Origin: Puccinellia tenuiflora
Taxonomy: Eukaryota > Streptophyta > Magnoliopsida > Poales > Poaceae
Direction: 5' to 3'
Assembly: GCA_012064385.1 (NCBI GenBank)
Contig: QRDG01000140.1
Location: forward strand, 2,013,172 to 2,077,171
Length of the DNA stretch: 64,000 bases
Every line of letters starts with the position of its first letter. Positions within the stretch are counted from its first letter, which is position 1. The notes under the pieces were generated by a model, which worked only from the letters and a program-made list of their open reading frames with translations, did not search any database and was not told where the DNA came from. Made by a program: the position numbers and the translations under genes. Shown here in pieces: positions 11,595 to 20,646 of this stretch.

Positions 11595-12185
11595 CCGCCG
11601 CGTCTCTTCGGGCCATCGAAAGGGCACGCCCAGAGGGTAAAAAGGGTATCGCTATGCGAAGGGTTCCCTTCGCAAAGGTCCATCCAGCGATCGCGAGACG
11701 ATTCCACGTGGCCGATCGCCTGAGGTAGCAAAATCTGAGTTCGTTACGTCGTGCTGGGGAAACAGAAGCCCACGCGCAGCGCCTCGGGTATGATCGATCG
11801 TACAAGGCTTGCTGTCCATGTACATCACACGAGCCTCGCGAACGATCGACATGCATGCGTACCTGTTACGTGAGCAACTTGACCACGTCTTTTTTTCTTG
11901 ATCACGTACGTCACTGATCGAAATCCCGGGAGCGGTGTACGCCGTTGTTCACATCCGATGTACAGCCGAATCTGCGATGTACAGCTGATCTACTCGCGTA
12001 GCTCCAGTACGGATGAAACCATAAATTAAATCTAAATCTTTTTTCATACTGTATATAAGTTGGGTTACTTGCCACCCCACCCTACACCCTAACTTATAAT
12101 ACAAGTTGTAAGTTTTACATAATCTAGCGGCTCGGCTTCGTCCCCCGTCGCCGCTATCGCGGCGTACGGGGGGACTCAGCCTCGG

Positions 12186-12262
12186 GGCGTTAGGGTACGG
12201 AGGCTTCATCGCTCGTCGACGCGTAGCGTCGACGAGCGATGAAGCCTCCGTACCCTAACGCC
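12186..12262. repeat. 77 bp palindrome, 37 bp arms, 3 base loop
   Basis: Arm 12186-12222 is the reverse complement of 12226-12262, with GTA between. I see no mismatch. A second, imperfect hairpin (arms rich in CGTCGCCGC, about 12138-12172) lies directly upstream. Such DNA could extrude a cruciform, and its transcript would be a long perfect hairpin. Confidence 0.9.
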
Positions 12263-12329
12263 TACGCTAACGCGCCACATGGAAGTACAGAGTATATACA
12301 ATAGAAAGTACAGAATAGTGCGATTCAGA

Positions 12330-12563
12330 TGTACATCCGCGCGCACATCGGTGTACACCCACGCGAACCTGCTGTACATCCGCGCCCAACTCACCTGTAC
12401 ATCTGCGCGCACATCGTCGTACATCCGCGCACACATCGTTGTACATCCGCGCGCACATCGGTGTACACCCACGCGAACCTGCTGTACATCCGCGCCCAAC
12501 TCACCTGTACATCCGCGCGCACATCGTCGTACATCCGCGCACACATCGTTGTACATCCGCGCG
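12330..12563 (+). repeat. Two-level minisatellite: 110 bp unit of five approx. 22 bp monomers
   Basis: The 110 bp block starting at 12330 repeats at 12440 with one noticeable substitution (ATCTGC versus ATCCGC), and a third copy begins at 12550 and breaks off. Each block holds five related monomers beginning TGTACATCC or GTACATCC and carrying CGCGCACATCG-like cores of 21-23 bases. It is open in several frames only because of the repeat and should not be called a gene. More TGTACA motifs lie outside it (about 11950-12000 and 12596-12640). Confidence 0.9.
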
Positions 12564-12984
12564 AAAGAAAACAGAAAGTACAAAACTACACATGATGTAC
12601 AACTACAATACTACCGAGTGTACAAACTATATAGAACCGGTAGTACAAAAAAAAGTTTCTCGAAACCTATCAACATGGGATCTAGTTTTGAAGATCTCGA
12701 CGCGAGGATCTCAAATATGAAAACGGTTCGTAATTCTAAAATACGGTTCTAGAGATATTTCATTTAAAAAAAACGAATCTAAAAATAAATGCGTTTCCAC
12801 CCATCCGTATTCCAACCGGTGGGATGGGAAAATCCCACCAAAACTCTCTAGTGTTGCCACTTGTCACACATGCAAACACCCACGGGGGGACCAAACGAGG
12901 AAAAGGCGCCACTTGGCGCGAGGAGAGCGGAGGAAAAGTTCCCTTTGCAAAGGGAACCTTTTTTTAGTGATTTCCTAAAAACCC

Positions 12985-13484
12985 TAGCAGCCAATCCTCA
13001 TTCGCCCTCGAGCCCCGTGCCTCCTTCTCCTCCCTCTGGTTCCTCTCCTCCTCCTCTACCCAGCGCTGGCGCCGGGCTCCCCGCGCCGCCTCTCCTCGCG
13101 CTGCTCGGCTGCTCCGCGAGCCCTCACCACCAAGAGGGCACGGGAGTAGTGCAGGTCCTGCGGTGGCCGCCGTCGTGCGACTGGTGGACGATGGTGGCCG
13201 GCCGCGCGCACGTCTCCTGCATATTTGTAGTTCTTCCATGGTGTTTCTTTTAGAATAATGCTGGTTTGTAGAATTTTCTTTGTAGCAAAGCAAGTACAAG
13301 GATATGCCCCATGTAGTTCCCTTGCGAAGTTTCTTTGTAGCAAATCATGTAGAATTTATTTTGTAGCAAAGCATGCACACTATTCTGCCCCTGTAGTTCC
13401 CTGGGAAGTTTGTATGGTTTGTAGCACCAAGTTCTCAAGTGATTGAATAGTGTGATAGTTTTTTTCTAAACACCTTGTGTGCAG
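12985..13484 (+). other. GC-rich leader-like stretch then AT-rich, intron-like sequence
   Basis: 12975-13210 begins with AAAACCCTAGC and is rich in CCTCCTC and CGCC, as in many plant 5' leaders. From about 13215 it becomes T-rich with several TTTGTAGCAAA repeats (13270-13420), then a pyrimidine tract to the acceptor at 13484. It fits the 5' leader and first intron of a captured gene fragment, but no start codon can be defended. Confidence 0.35.
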
Positions 13485-13549
13485 GTTTGAAGAAGAAAAG
13501 AAAAAAGAAGAATCTGAGAGGGAGTTTTCTGAAGTAGAAGAAGACCAAG
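13485..13549 (+). pseudogene. Exon-like fragment encoding an acidic segment
   Basis: Preceded by CTTGTGTGCAG and followed by GTCAGT, consensus-like acceptor and donor. The 65 bases are open in one frame and encode FEEEKKKEESEREFSEVEED, charged and low-complexity. The exon ends one base into a codon, the phase needed to join the BED-finger exon at 15918 and give Gly-Ala-Asp across the junction. Probably part of a captured hAT-like or BED-finger gene. Confidence 0.45.
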
Positions 13550-15299
13550 GTCAGTACACTTTCGCGTGAGTAAATAATTTACTAGAAGCACAAGCATGCA
13601 TGGTTTTCCATGAATATATTGTACTAATATTGACATGGATCCTTCTCTGTATCTCAATATAAGCATTGTTATGCAGTAAAAAATTGTGTCTTCTCTTTCT
13701 GAAATGAGAACGAAAAAGTTCGTCTATTGATTGTTTTGAAGATATTGTTCTTAGTCCTTCTAAATTTTATTTGTTGAATTCTCTACCTATTGGTTATACA
13801 CCCCTGCACTTAGGATTGAACCGACAAGATTCTTAGATCTATACTGTTTGTACAATCAGTCCTATGTTTTTTCTTATGTGCGTAACTCAATCAAATGTAC
13901 TGTTGGTGTAGATTATATTGCCTTTTGCTGCTAGCTAATACGCTATGTGTTCCTAACTTCTCTCTAAAAGTGTCTTATTTATTCTGATCTATATTGGTTG
14001 TTTTCCCCATATTTATTCTGATCAGCTGTTATATCCTTATATGTAGGCTTCTTGCTACCTTGTTTGCTTTTTTTTGTTCCTCTCTTGTCTTTTCTTTTCA
14101 GTTTCCATATGTTGTCTATTCAGGATCGAACATAGTATGCTATAAAATTTATGTGTACCATGTGCTTGTCAGGTTTATGAGTACCCTGTACTGATTCTGA
14201 TTGTAGCTTCTCTTTTCTTTGAGATGTTAATTTATATATCTCATGGGTCTTATTCATTCAGCTTTGTTGATACTCTTGAGCCCTCGAGGAATATGCCTCC
14301 ATGGATGGAGCTTATATAGTTGCCTTCCTGAATTTTGTTCAGTTCATTGTTTTCTGATTGAGTGGGTTGCTTCCTGAAGCCTTCTCATGTTCTCTTTTTG
14401 CCTGCCTTTGCAAAAGGTATTTGCTTCCTAGCTGAGTAACTTCCTGTTTGGTATGAGGTCGTTTCTGGTGAGATATGTTGTTCTTTCTTTTACTATTGGT
14501 TTATTGATTTTCTGTGTAAGGGCCTGCTTTTAGGGTCTATAGGCTGGTTGTTCGGTGCAGTGGAGTAGAACCTTTTAGATACTGAGGAGGATCCTTTCTC
14601 TGCTTGAGGGAGATTGCATTTTTCTTGGTCTTTCCTATTATCAGTTATGGTTATTTAGAGGGATGTTTTGTTAGATTACATGGATGCTAGATGGTGGCTT
14701 GCCCATGTATTAGTTCCTGCTATTCAGGGACTATTAATAAAAGCCTGGTCCAAACTCTTGCAGCTGTTGGTTTGTATCCCAAGACCCTGTTTTTACACAT
14801 GACCAACTTTATGTGGCGGTTTCCCGTGTGACTTCCGAAAGAGCTCTTTGGATATTAACTGAAAACGAGGATGCTACTTGTGGTTCTGAAACTAGGAACA
14901 TTGTCTTCTCTGAGAATTTTTAGTCTCTTGCTTTATGATGATCTTACTTCCTGTCATGATCTTATGTGTATATGCTATATAGGTTGTAGCTGTTTCGATT
15001 TTCGAATTGTTGTAATATGTCATGCTTCCCTTTTCTAATTGGTAATTGTTGTTTTTCATTTGAATTTTTGTATTATATCTTTCTGCTCTTTGCTAATTGG
15101 AAATTATTGGTGTTCATTCAAAAATCAGGCTCTGACGATCCACCTTCACTGTAGGTCTTATAACCAGGCTCCTCTCCCCTTGCCAAAGACTGTTGTCCAG
15201 TGAAGAGTCTCTCCTCCCTCGCTGACTGCCACCGTCTGGTGGAGCTGGAGTGGAGCGGTGGGTCTGGTGCTAGGGAAGAGGGCCACCCCTGCGTGTTAC
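13550..15299. other. T-rich intron-like sequence, no gene seen
   Basis: Long plus-strand T-rich stretch with no ORF of note, consistent with an intron between the exon-like pieces at 13485 and 15918. At 15130-15290 a GC-richer patch may be another exon remnant, but its edges lack a clear GT donor. Confidence 0.45.
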
Positions 15300-15450
15300 C
15301 TTTCAGTTTCTATTTGCATCTCTGCCTGTATATTGCCTTTCAGTTTATATTTACATCTCTGCCTGTATGTATATCTTTCAGTTTATATTTGCATCTCTGC
15401 CTGTATGTATGTCTTTCAGTTTATATTTGAATCTCTGCCTGTATTTATCT
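15300..15450 (+). repeat. Minisatellite, approx. 38 bp unit, four copies
   Basis: CTTTCAGTTT starts units at about 15300, 15337, 15375 and 15413, each running through ATTTGCATCTCTGCCTGTAT with small changes. It makes spurious Leu/Cys/Phe-rich ORFs in two frames. Confidence 0.9.
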
Positions 15451-15762
15451 CTGATTACACTTTTGCTTGCTCTTGTTTATATTTGCATCAAGCTTGCTGA
15501 GATTAGTACTACTAGATTTAGCATTTGACCTTGGTGTGTATGTCTTTCAATTAGTGGCAGTGTATTCAGGGAAGGTGCAGCTTAATGTTTGATCTGGTAT
15601 GTAGTTTGGAAGTATATTCAGGGTAGGTGCAACAGAGATTAGTGCTATTATTCAGTTAAAATTACTTTTAGCATATTAATTGTATGTGTTTGGTTTGGTT
15701 TGTAGTTTAGACAGGGAAGATGCAGCTTGATGTTTCGGTTCACAATATATGTTGATAGTCCT

Positions 15763-15842
15763 GATTCGAACTTGGTAAATTCAGTTCAGAGTACACAATG
15801 ATTCGAACTTGGTGAATTCAGTTCACAGCGCCGATTCGAACT
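15763..15842 (+). repeat. Short duplicated motif
   Basis: GATTCGAACTTGGT followed by AATTCAGTTCA occurs twice about 39 bases apart, and a third partial GATTCGAACT follows. Confidence 0.7.
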
Positions 15843-15917
15843 GTTGTTAGTTGTTCCTTATTTTTTGGCTGATGTATGGACATCAAATTAATTTTGCTCG
15901 CAGTTTTTGTTCTGTAG

Positions 15918-16063
15918 GTGCTGACACTCAACCAGATGTTAACAAGAAGAATGCTCTCAACTGCAAATTCTGTGACAAGATATGTACTAACAGTGTCAGG
16001 GCTGGGCTATATGACCATAGTTGGGCTATAACCTTTCCTAGCTTCTCGAAAAGCTGCGGCTAA
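15918..16063 (+). pseudogene. BED-type zinc-finger exon fragment (hAT-like)
   Basis: A splice-acceptor-like TTTGTTCTGTAG precedes an open frame whose first 25 codons include NKKNALNCKFCDKIC, with the C-x2-C half of a BED-type zinc finger as in plant hAT transposases and domesticated relatives. The expected histidine pair does not follow: after the second cysteine the sequence reads TNSVRAGLYDH, and the frame stops at 16063 after unrelated residues. So the finger is truncated or degenerate. The splice phase matches the exon at 13485-13549. Confidence 0.5.
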
Positions 16064-16260
16064 ATTAATCAGATAGTTGGCTATTTAAAACTTAGATCTC
16101 ATGTCAAATGTATGCTCCTCGTTTTTGTTTCCCCATATTCTCATTTGTGTCATGCTGAGCCGATAACTTATACCTCCTAAGCATATGTTTTGATTAATAG
16201 TTAATTATGACAATCTCGCCTTTTAATTTTTGAAAAAGGGTGATCTCAGGAATAGGAAAA

Positions 16261-16332
16261 GATACTTTTCTTGTGAAATAAATTCCGGCATAAATCCATC
16301 ATTTGCGCCAATTGGCGCAATGGGTCATCTAG
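16261..16332 (+). mobile_element. Helitron-like 3' terminus
   Basis: A perfect palindrome TGCGCCAATTGGCGCA (16304-16319) stands nine bases before CTAG (16329-16332), the arrangement of a Helitron 3' end. The 70 bases before CTAG are clearly related to 47726-47796. The base after CTAG is C rather than the usual T. A 5' terminus on this strand was not located, so how much of 11600-16260 belongs to it is unknown. Confidence 0.5.
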
Positions 16333-18308
16333 CAAAAATATGGTCTTAATTAGTTACTCTGCTACTACCTCTGGCATTTCAGGCAAAATCACATCATAAA
16401 ACACTGAAGCTGTATTATTTTGGTATTTTAAATTGGGGATTTGTATATAAATTTATTCCCATTATAAAACACTAAAGCTGTATTATTTGGGTACATGCAT
16501 TCCTACAAACACTTATTAAATCTCCCGTTTTAATTGTTATCATTTTTAATACCGATGATTGTTGTATATGTTCTGCTCTAGGTTGTACAAGCCCAATGGT
16601 TCAGGCGTTGCCTCTTTGTACGAATGGTGTAAATGTTTTGTTTTGCATATACCCGCACTAAGCAAACTGAAGTTAATTGAGCTGTAAAAGAAATAGTTAA
16701 AAAAGAAGCTTAGCATAGCAGATTCATTTACTCGTGTGTATGTGAAAGTGAGCAATGGGTCTATTACTTCTTAAGTAAATGCTAGAGTTTGATAATTTCA
16801 GTACAGGGTCATACACTTTGGAGTGCAGATTATTAACACTAAGACAAGTTTCCAAGTTGCTCCTTAGATGAATATTGTGTCACTGCAGTGCGTAATATAA
16901 AATTTATTCTGTTTGAGATATTGCTGCATTCGTTGTCCCCTTTGGTGAAAAGAAATTCATAAATCCTGTATCAAGCTTGTGCCTGCCTTATGGGGAAAAG
17001 CTTTTACTTATCTTTTTTACTCGACCTGGCTAATTTGGTTCTGCTCAGTGTGTTGCCTAGGTTGGATTGTGTCTCCTCTCCACTCTTCTCCTCGATATCG
17101 GCATGTAGTCAGGAGAAAGAGAAGCATCGTCTGTGGTAGAAGTCTGGACAAAGGACTCAAGGAGGTCCATGGAGAAGACGACAAGGCTGGTAGTCGTGGA
17201 TAGAGGGAGGAATGAGGTGTGGGTTTGAGGCTTATTGGCTATGGCGTCCTTTCTTTAGCGAAGGATGCCCAACTTGAACGACGACAACGTCGTCGACAGC
17301 AGACTGCAGGCAAAACACAGCAACATCTCAGTTTTCGGTTATAATTTTAATCTTGAGAGTTGTTTTATGTGTGTTTAGGCTGCAAACCAAGTTGTTATAC
17401 AATGCGTCTTTGTACAAAATGTGTGGTTGTTTTCGTTTTGCATATACTCCATTAAGCAAATACAACTGTTTGTATGAGAAGTAGAGAAGAATGATGTTTG
17501 CAAGAGCAGTTGCCCTCTTTAATGGAAATGGTGTAATGTTCATAATATGGAACTTGCAACTATATGCATGATTACTTTGACCTTGTGTCTCATGTAGGAA
17601 TGAGATAATATGTGATGCACCTGTTTCTCATGTTGGTTTGTCAATAATCATTTGATTTTCTGTTCATGGCCACATTATTCATTTTGTGGTCTCTGTGAAG
17701 TGTGAACTATTTTCTCTCTTTCTATAGCTTTGTAGTTTCCTTGGAGTGTGAGCTTCCGGATACTTTTTCTTTGTTGATTCTGTATGTAGCACTTATTTAT
17801 ATGTTTGCAGTTCTGCATTGTTAGGTTCTTCTCCATATTGGTTGCTTAATTTGGCATTGATGGCGGCCTACCTCTTTTAAAGAGGAGAGATGTAAAGGAG
17901 GACGAGTCGGGTCTGGGCTGAGAGAGGAGAGGGGACTTCCCGATTTCTGCTCTTCCGTATATTGGAAACATGACAAAATATAAATGCAAGACATGACCTC
18001 TGTAATCTGACGCTATTCCACCATTTACTATTCCAGTGAAACTAAAGGAAATAGGCTAGAGAAAATCAGAAACATAAAAAGTTTATAAAATAGACACTTA
18101 GTTTTTAGAAATTCACATCGGCTCCCGAACTCACATGCTTTTGGCATATATTAGAAAATTTCAGAAAGTTAGTAAAAAATTTAAATAAGTCATTTTTAAA
18201 ATTTGGAGGCAAACATGTAAAACTTTTCAACACACGTGCAACTCCTTAGTTTCGGTTTATGTTTGCGGTCTACGAAACAATGATAGTACCGATGATGGAA
18301 AATTATAG
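16333..18308. other. AT-rich interval, left flank of Athila element; no gene seen
   Basis: Target DNA of the Athila element; it continues at 47649. 16564-16680 and about 17380-17490 are diverged copies of each other (shared CTTTGTAC, GTTTTGCATATAC, TAAGCAAA). ATAAAACACT-AAGCTGTATTATTT is doubled at 16394 and 16464. Because 47649-47796 ends in a Helitron-like terminus, this interval may be the body of that Helitron. No ORF here shows a recognisable motif. Confidence 0.45.
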
Positions 18309-18313
18309 ATATT

Positions 18314-19698
18314 TGATACGTCGCAAACGTATCTACTTTTCCAAACACTTTGCTATTGTTTTGCCTCTGATTATTAATGAATTTGTTTGGAACTAACCCG
18401 AACTTACGCTGTTTTCAGCAGAATTGCATTTGGTGTCTTTCTTTTGTGCAGGGTTCAGAAGTTCGCGGAAAATTCCAGAAAAATAAAAAAAAGGATTTTT
18501 GAAGAAGAATAAGCCTCAGAAGCGGAATACCCCGAAGGGGGGCCGCCCCAGGAGCAGGGGTGGCCCCTAGGCCGTGGCAGGGGGGCGCCCCTGCCCCTAG
18601 AAACCTCCTCTGGCGATCCCCCTTCGCTTATAAGCTCCCTCTCGACCTAAAACGACGAGCCCCCGAACACTTTTTTCCAGAAACCTTACGGAGCTCCGCC
18701 GCCATCACGAACCCTAAATTCAGGGTCCAGGATCGCTGTTCCGGCACCCTGTCGGAGTGGAGATCGCCGCCATCGTCACCGCCAACGCCTCTCCATCAAC
18801 CATCCATGTCGTCCACCTCCATGTGTGAGTAGTTCCCTGCTGTAGGCAAGGGGATGGAAGAGATTGAATAAGATTGCTTATGTAATTCGATGCCAAATTG
18901 TTAGGGCACGATGCCTAGTATCCTCTATTTGTGTTAATCATCATTGGTGCAACTAGTTATGCTTAATGCTTGTCACTTTGGGCCCGTGTGCCATGTTTTC
19001 AGATCTGAACACTTATGTTTGCATGAGTATAATTGTTGTTTGGATCCTATCGACTAGTTGTATGCACTTGTTGTTAACCGGAACCGGAGACCCCGAGTGA
19101 CAGAAACGGGGACATCGATGGGAATGGTTGGCAACTCGAGGGCTACATGCATTCATTGTGTGTTAATGCTTTGATCCGGTGTTCTATTAAAAGGAACATC
19201 TTAATTGCTATTTGTTGCTTAATTGGCCCGGCTGAAACCGGATGGCAGGACAAAAGATGCCGTGCAAGTTCTTATTGTAAGCACGTACGGCTAAATTAGG
19301 AATACATGCCTATGACTGTTTGATACTTGGATGCTATTTATATATTTATTTGCTTCGTGCTTAGTTATGTTCATTTCATGAGCTATCTTATTCATGCAAC
19401 GCCCGTCTATCTGTCCCTATGCCTACGGTGTTTTAATCCCGCTGTTCACAATCATTACTTTTACTGTCATCATTGCTGTCTTTATTTTATTACCACTGTT
19501 ACTATTCTACTGCTGCCATCAAATCACTGTTACTACTGATAAATTGCTTCGAGAGAAATCCTTTTCAGGTGTGGTTGAATTGACAACTCAACTGCTAAGG
19601 CTTATAAATATTCTTTGGCTCCCCTTGTGTCGACTCAATAAATTAGGGTCAAACTACCCGCGAAGACTGTTGCGATCCCCTACACTTATGGGTCATCA
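18314..19698 (+). repeat. 5' LTR of Athila-type element (1385 bp)
   Basis: TG...CA boundaries, ATATT duplication at 18309-18313 and primer site 11 bases downstream. A GC-rich block at about 18525-18610 precedes a TTATAAG box (18628), a plausible TATA element. Confidence 0.9.
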
Positions 19699-19709
19699 AG
19701 ACTATTTTC

Positions 19710-19727
19710 TGGCGCCGTTGCCGGGGA
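19710..19727 (+). other. Primer-binding site, tRNA-Asp type
   Basis: TGGCGCCGTTGCCGGGGA, complementary to the 3' end of plant tRNA-Asp and diagnostic of Athila-type elements. Confidence 0.9.
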
Positions 19728-19789
19728 GCATAGCTCTATTTATAAGTTCACCTGGGAGTTTTTCTGTCTGCTGTAATTTACTCTTCATC

Positions 19790-20278
19790 ATGAAGGGTAA
19801 GCGAGATCCTAAGTTTCCAATACTACCTTCCACCACAAGGAAAGGTACTGCTCTGAACTCTAAAGCTACTCTTGATTCACCTACTATTTTAAGTCAACTT
19901 CTTACACCACCTGTGAACGCTCGTCCTATTGTTGATGCTTTGCTTTCTGAGTCTGCTACTGCTTCTGATGAATTTGATGATGCTTCTGCTGTGCTTGATG
20001 ATGCTGGTTCTTTAGGACCCTTTTTAGAATCTCTTGTCACTAGGTCTAAAGAAATTACAATGCTCCATGAAAATCTTACTACACCTGTTAGCTCTCCTAA
20101 TCTATATAATTATGAGAGTAGGTATCCTGATGATTCCTACATTGATGTTAATGATGAGTTTATTAGACAATATATGGATTGTTCTGCTTCTAAAGATCCT
20201 GATGCTTTGAGGAAATTGCTTGAAAAGCATCCTGTTAAGAATTATTTTATACCTGATCCTCTCTCCCATATGCATTAA
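19790..20278 (+). pseudogene. gag: Athila gag, N-terminal segment, frameshifted
   Basis: An ATG about 60 bases after the primer site opens a frame beginning MKGKRDPKFPIL, a basic start typical of Athila gag leaders. It continues with acidic, Ser/Thr-rich sequence and stops at 20278. The gag core follows in the next frame from about 20270, so one frameshift separates the leader from the capsid-like domain. The open frame extends upstream of this ATG to 19394, but that part lies in the LTR and is not translated in an element transcript. Confidence 0.7.
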
Positions 20279-20646
20279 AGATGATGATTTTAGTTTCTCT
20301 GTTGATCTTTCACTCATATCTAATGTTGAATCTGATCCTTTTTGTGGAACTAAGGATGACAATGCTGTAGAACACATGAATAAATTAGCTTCGCTTAGCC
20401 TTCTATTTTCTGATGATAAAAAGATACAACGTTACTATTTAGTAAAGCTGTTTCCTTTCTCATTAAAAGATGATGCCAAAGTGTGGTATAATGCTTTACC
20501 TTATGGATCCATAAAAAGTCCTCATGAATTGTTTGATGTTTTCTTTGCAGAATATTTTCCCGCTCACATGCAACATGAGGATTTGTAGAGAATTTTCAAT
20601 TTCAGACAATTGGAGGATGAGCATCTCCCTAAAGCTTGGGGGAGAT
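20279..20646 (+). pseudogene. gag: Athila gag core, broken by a stop and the Tekay insertion
   Basis: Encodes a capsid-like domain with DPFCGTKDDNAVEHMNKL, LFPFSLKDDAKVWYNALP and SPHELFDVFFAEYFP, the conserved order of the retrotransposon gag domain (helical core, then the F-PFSL...A--W motif). A TAG stop lies at 20586-20588. The same frame then continues through LEDEHLPKAWGR to the insertion point at 20646 and resumes in phase at 34242. Function is lost through the frameshift, the stop and the insertion. Confidence 0.8.

Larger units (their letters stand above)
11635..12984. mobile_element. Possible MULE-like element defined by diverged inverted ends
   Basis: 11635-11678 (GGGTAAAAAGGG, ATCGCTATGC, GGGTTCCCTTCGCAAAGG) resembles the reverse complement of 12941-12984 (CCCTTTGCAAAGGGAACC then a T-run, AGTGATTTCC, AAAAACCC). 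Each end also contains its own small palindrome. Diverged inverted ends of this length, with non-coding filling, would suit a Mutator-like element, but I could not find a convincing 9 bp target duplication. The interior holds the palindrome and the TGTACA-rich tandem repeat listed next. Treat the boundaries as provisional. Confidence 0.3.

Noticed and set aside
12186..12262. MicroRNA precursor
   Set aside because: Fully paired arms with a 3-base loop do not look like a plant miRNA foldback, which has mismatches and a longer loop.
12330..12563. CRISPR-like array
   Set aside because: Monomers are directly adjacent without unique spacers, and the genome is a plant's.
12206..12752. Overlapping ORFs rich in Arg, His, Thr, Val and Cys on both strands
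   Set aside because: Produced by the 22/110-base repeat; open in several frames at once.
15200..15500. Membrane-protein-like ORFs (Leu/Phe/Cys/Val-rich)
   Set aside because: Come from four copies of a 38 bp tandem repeat and occur in two frames.
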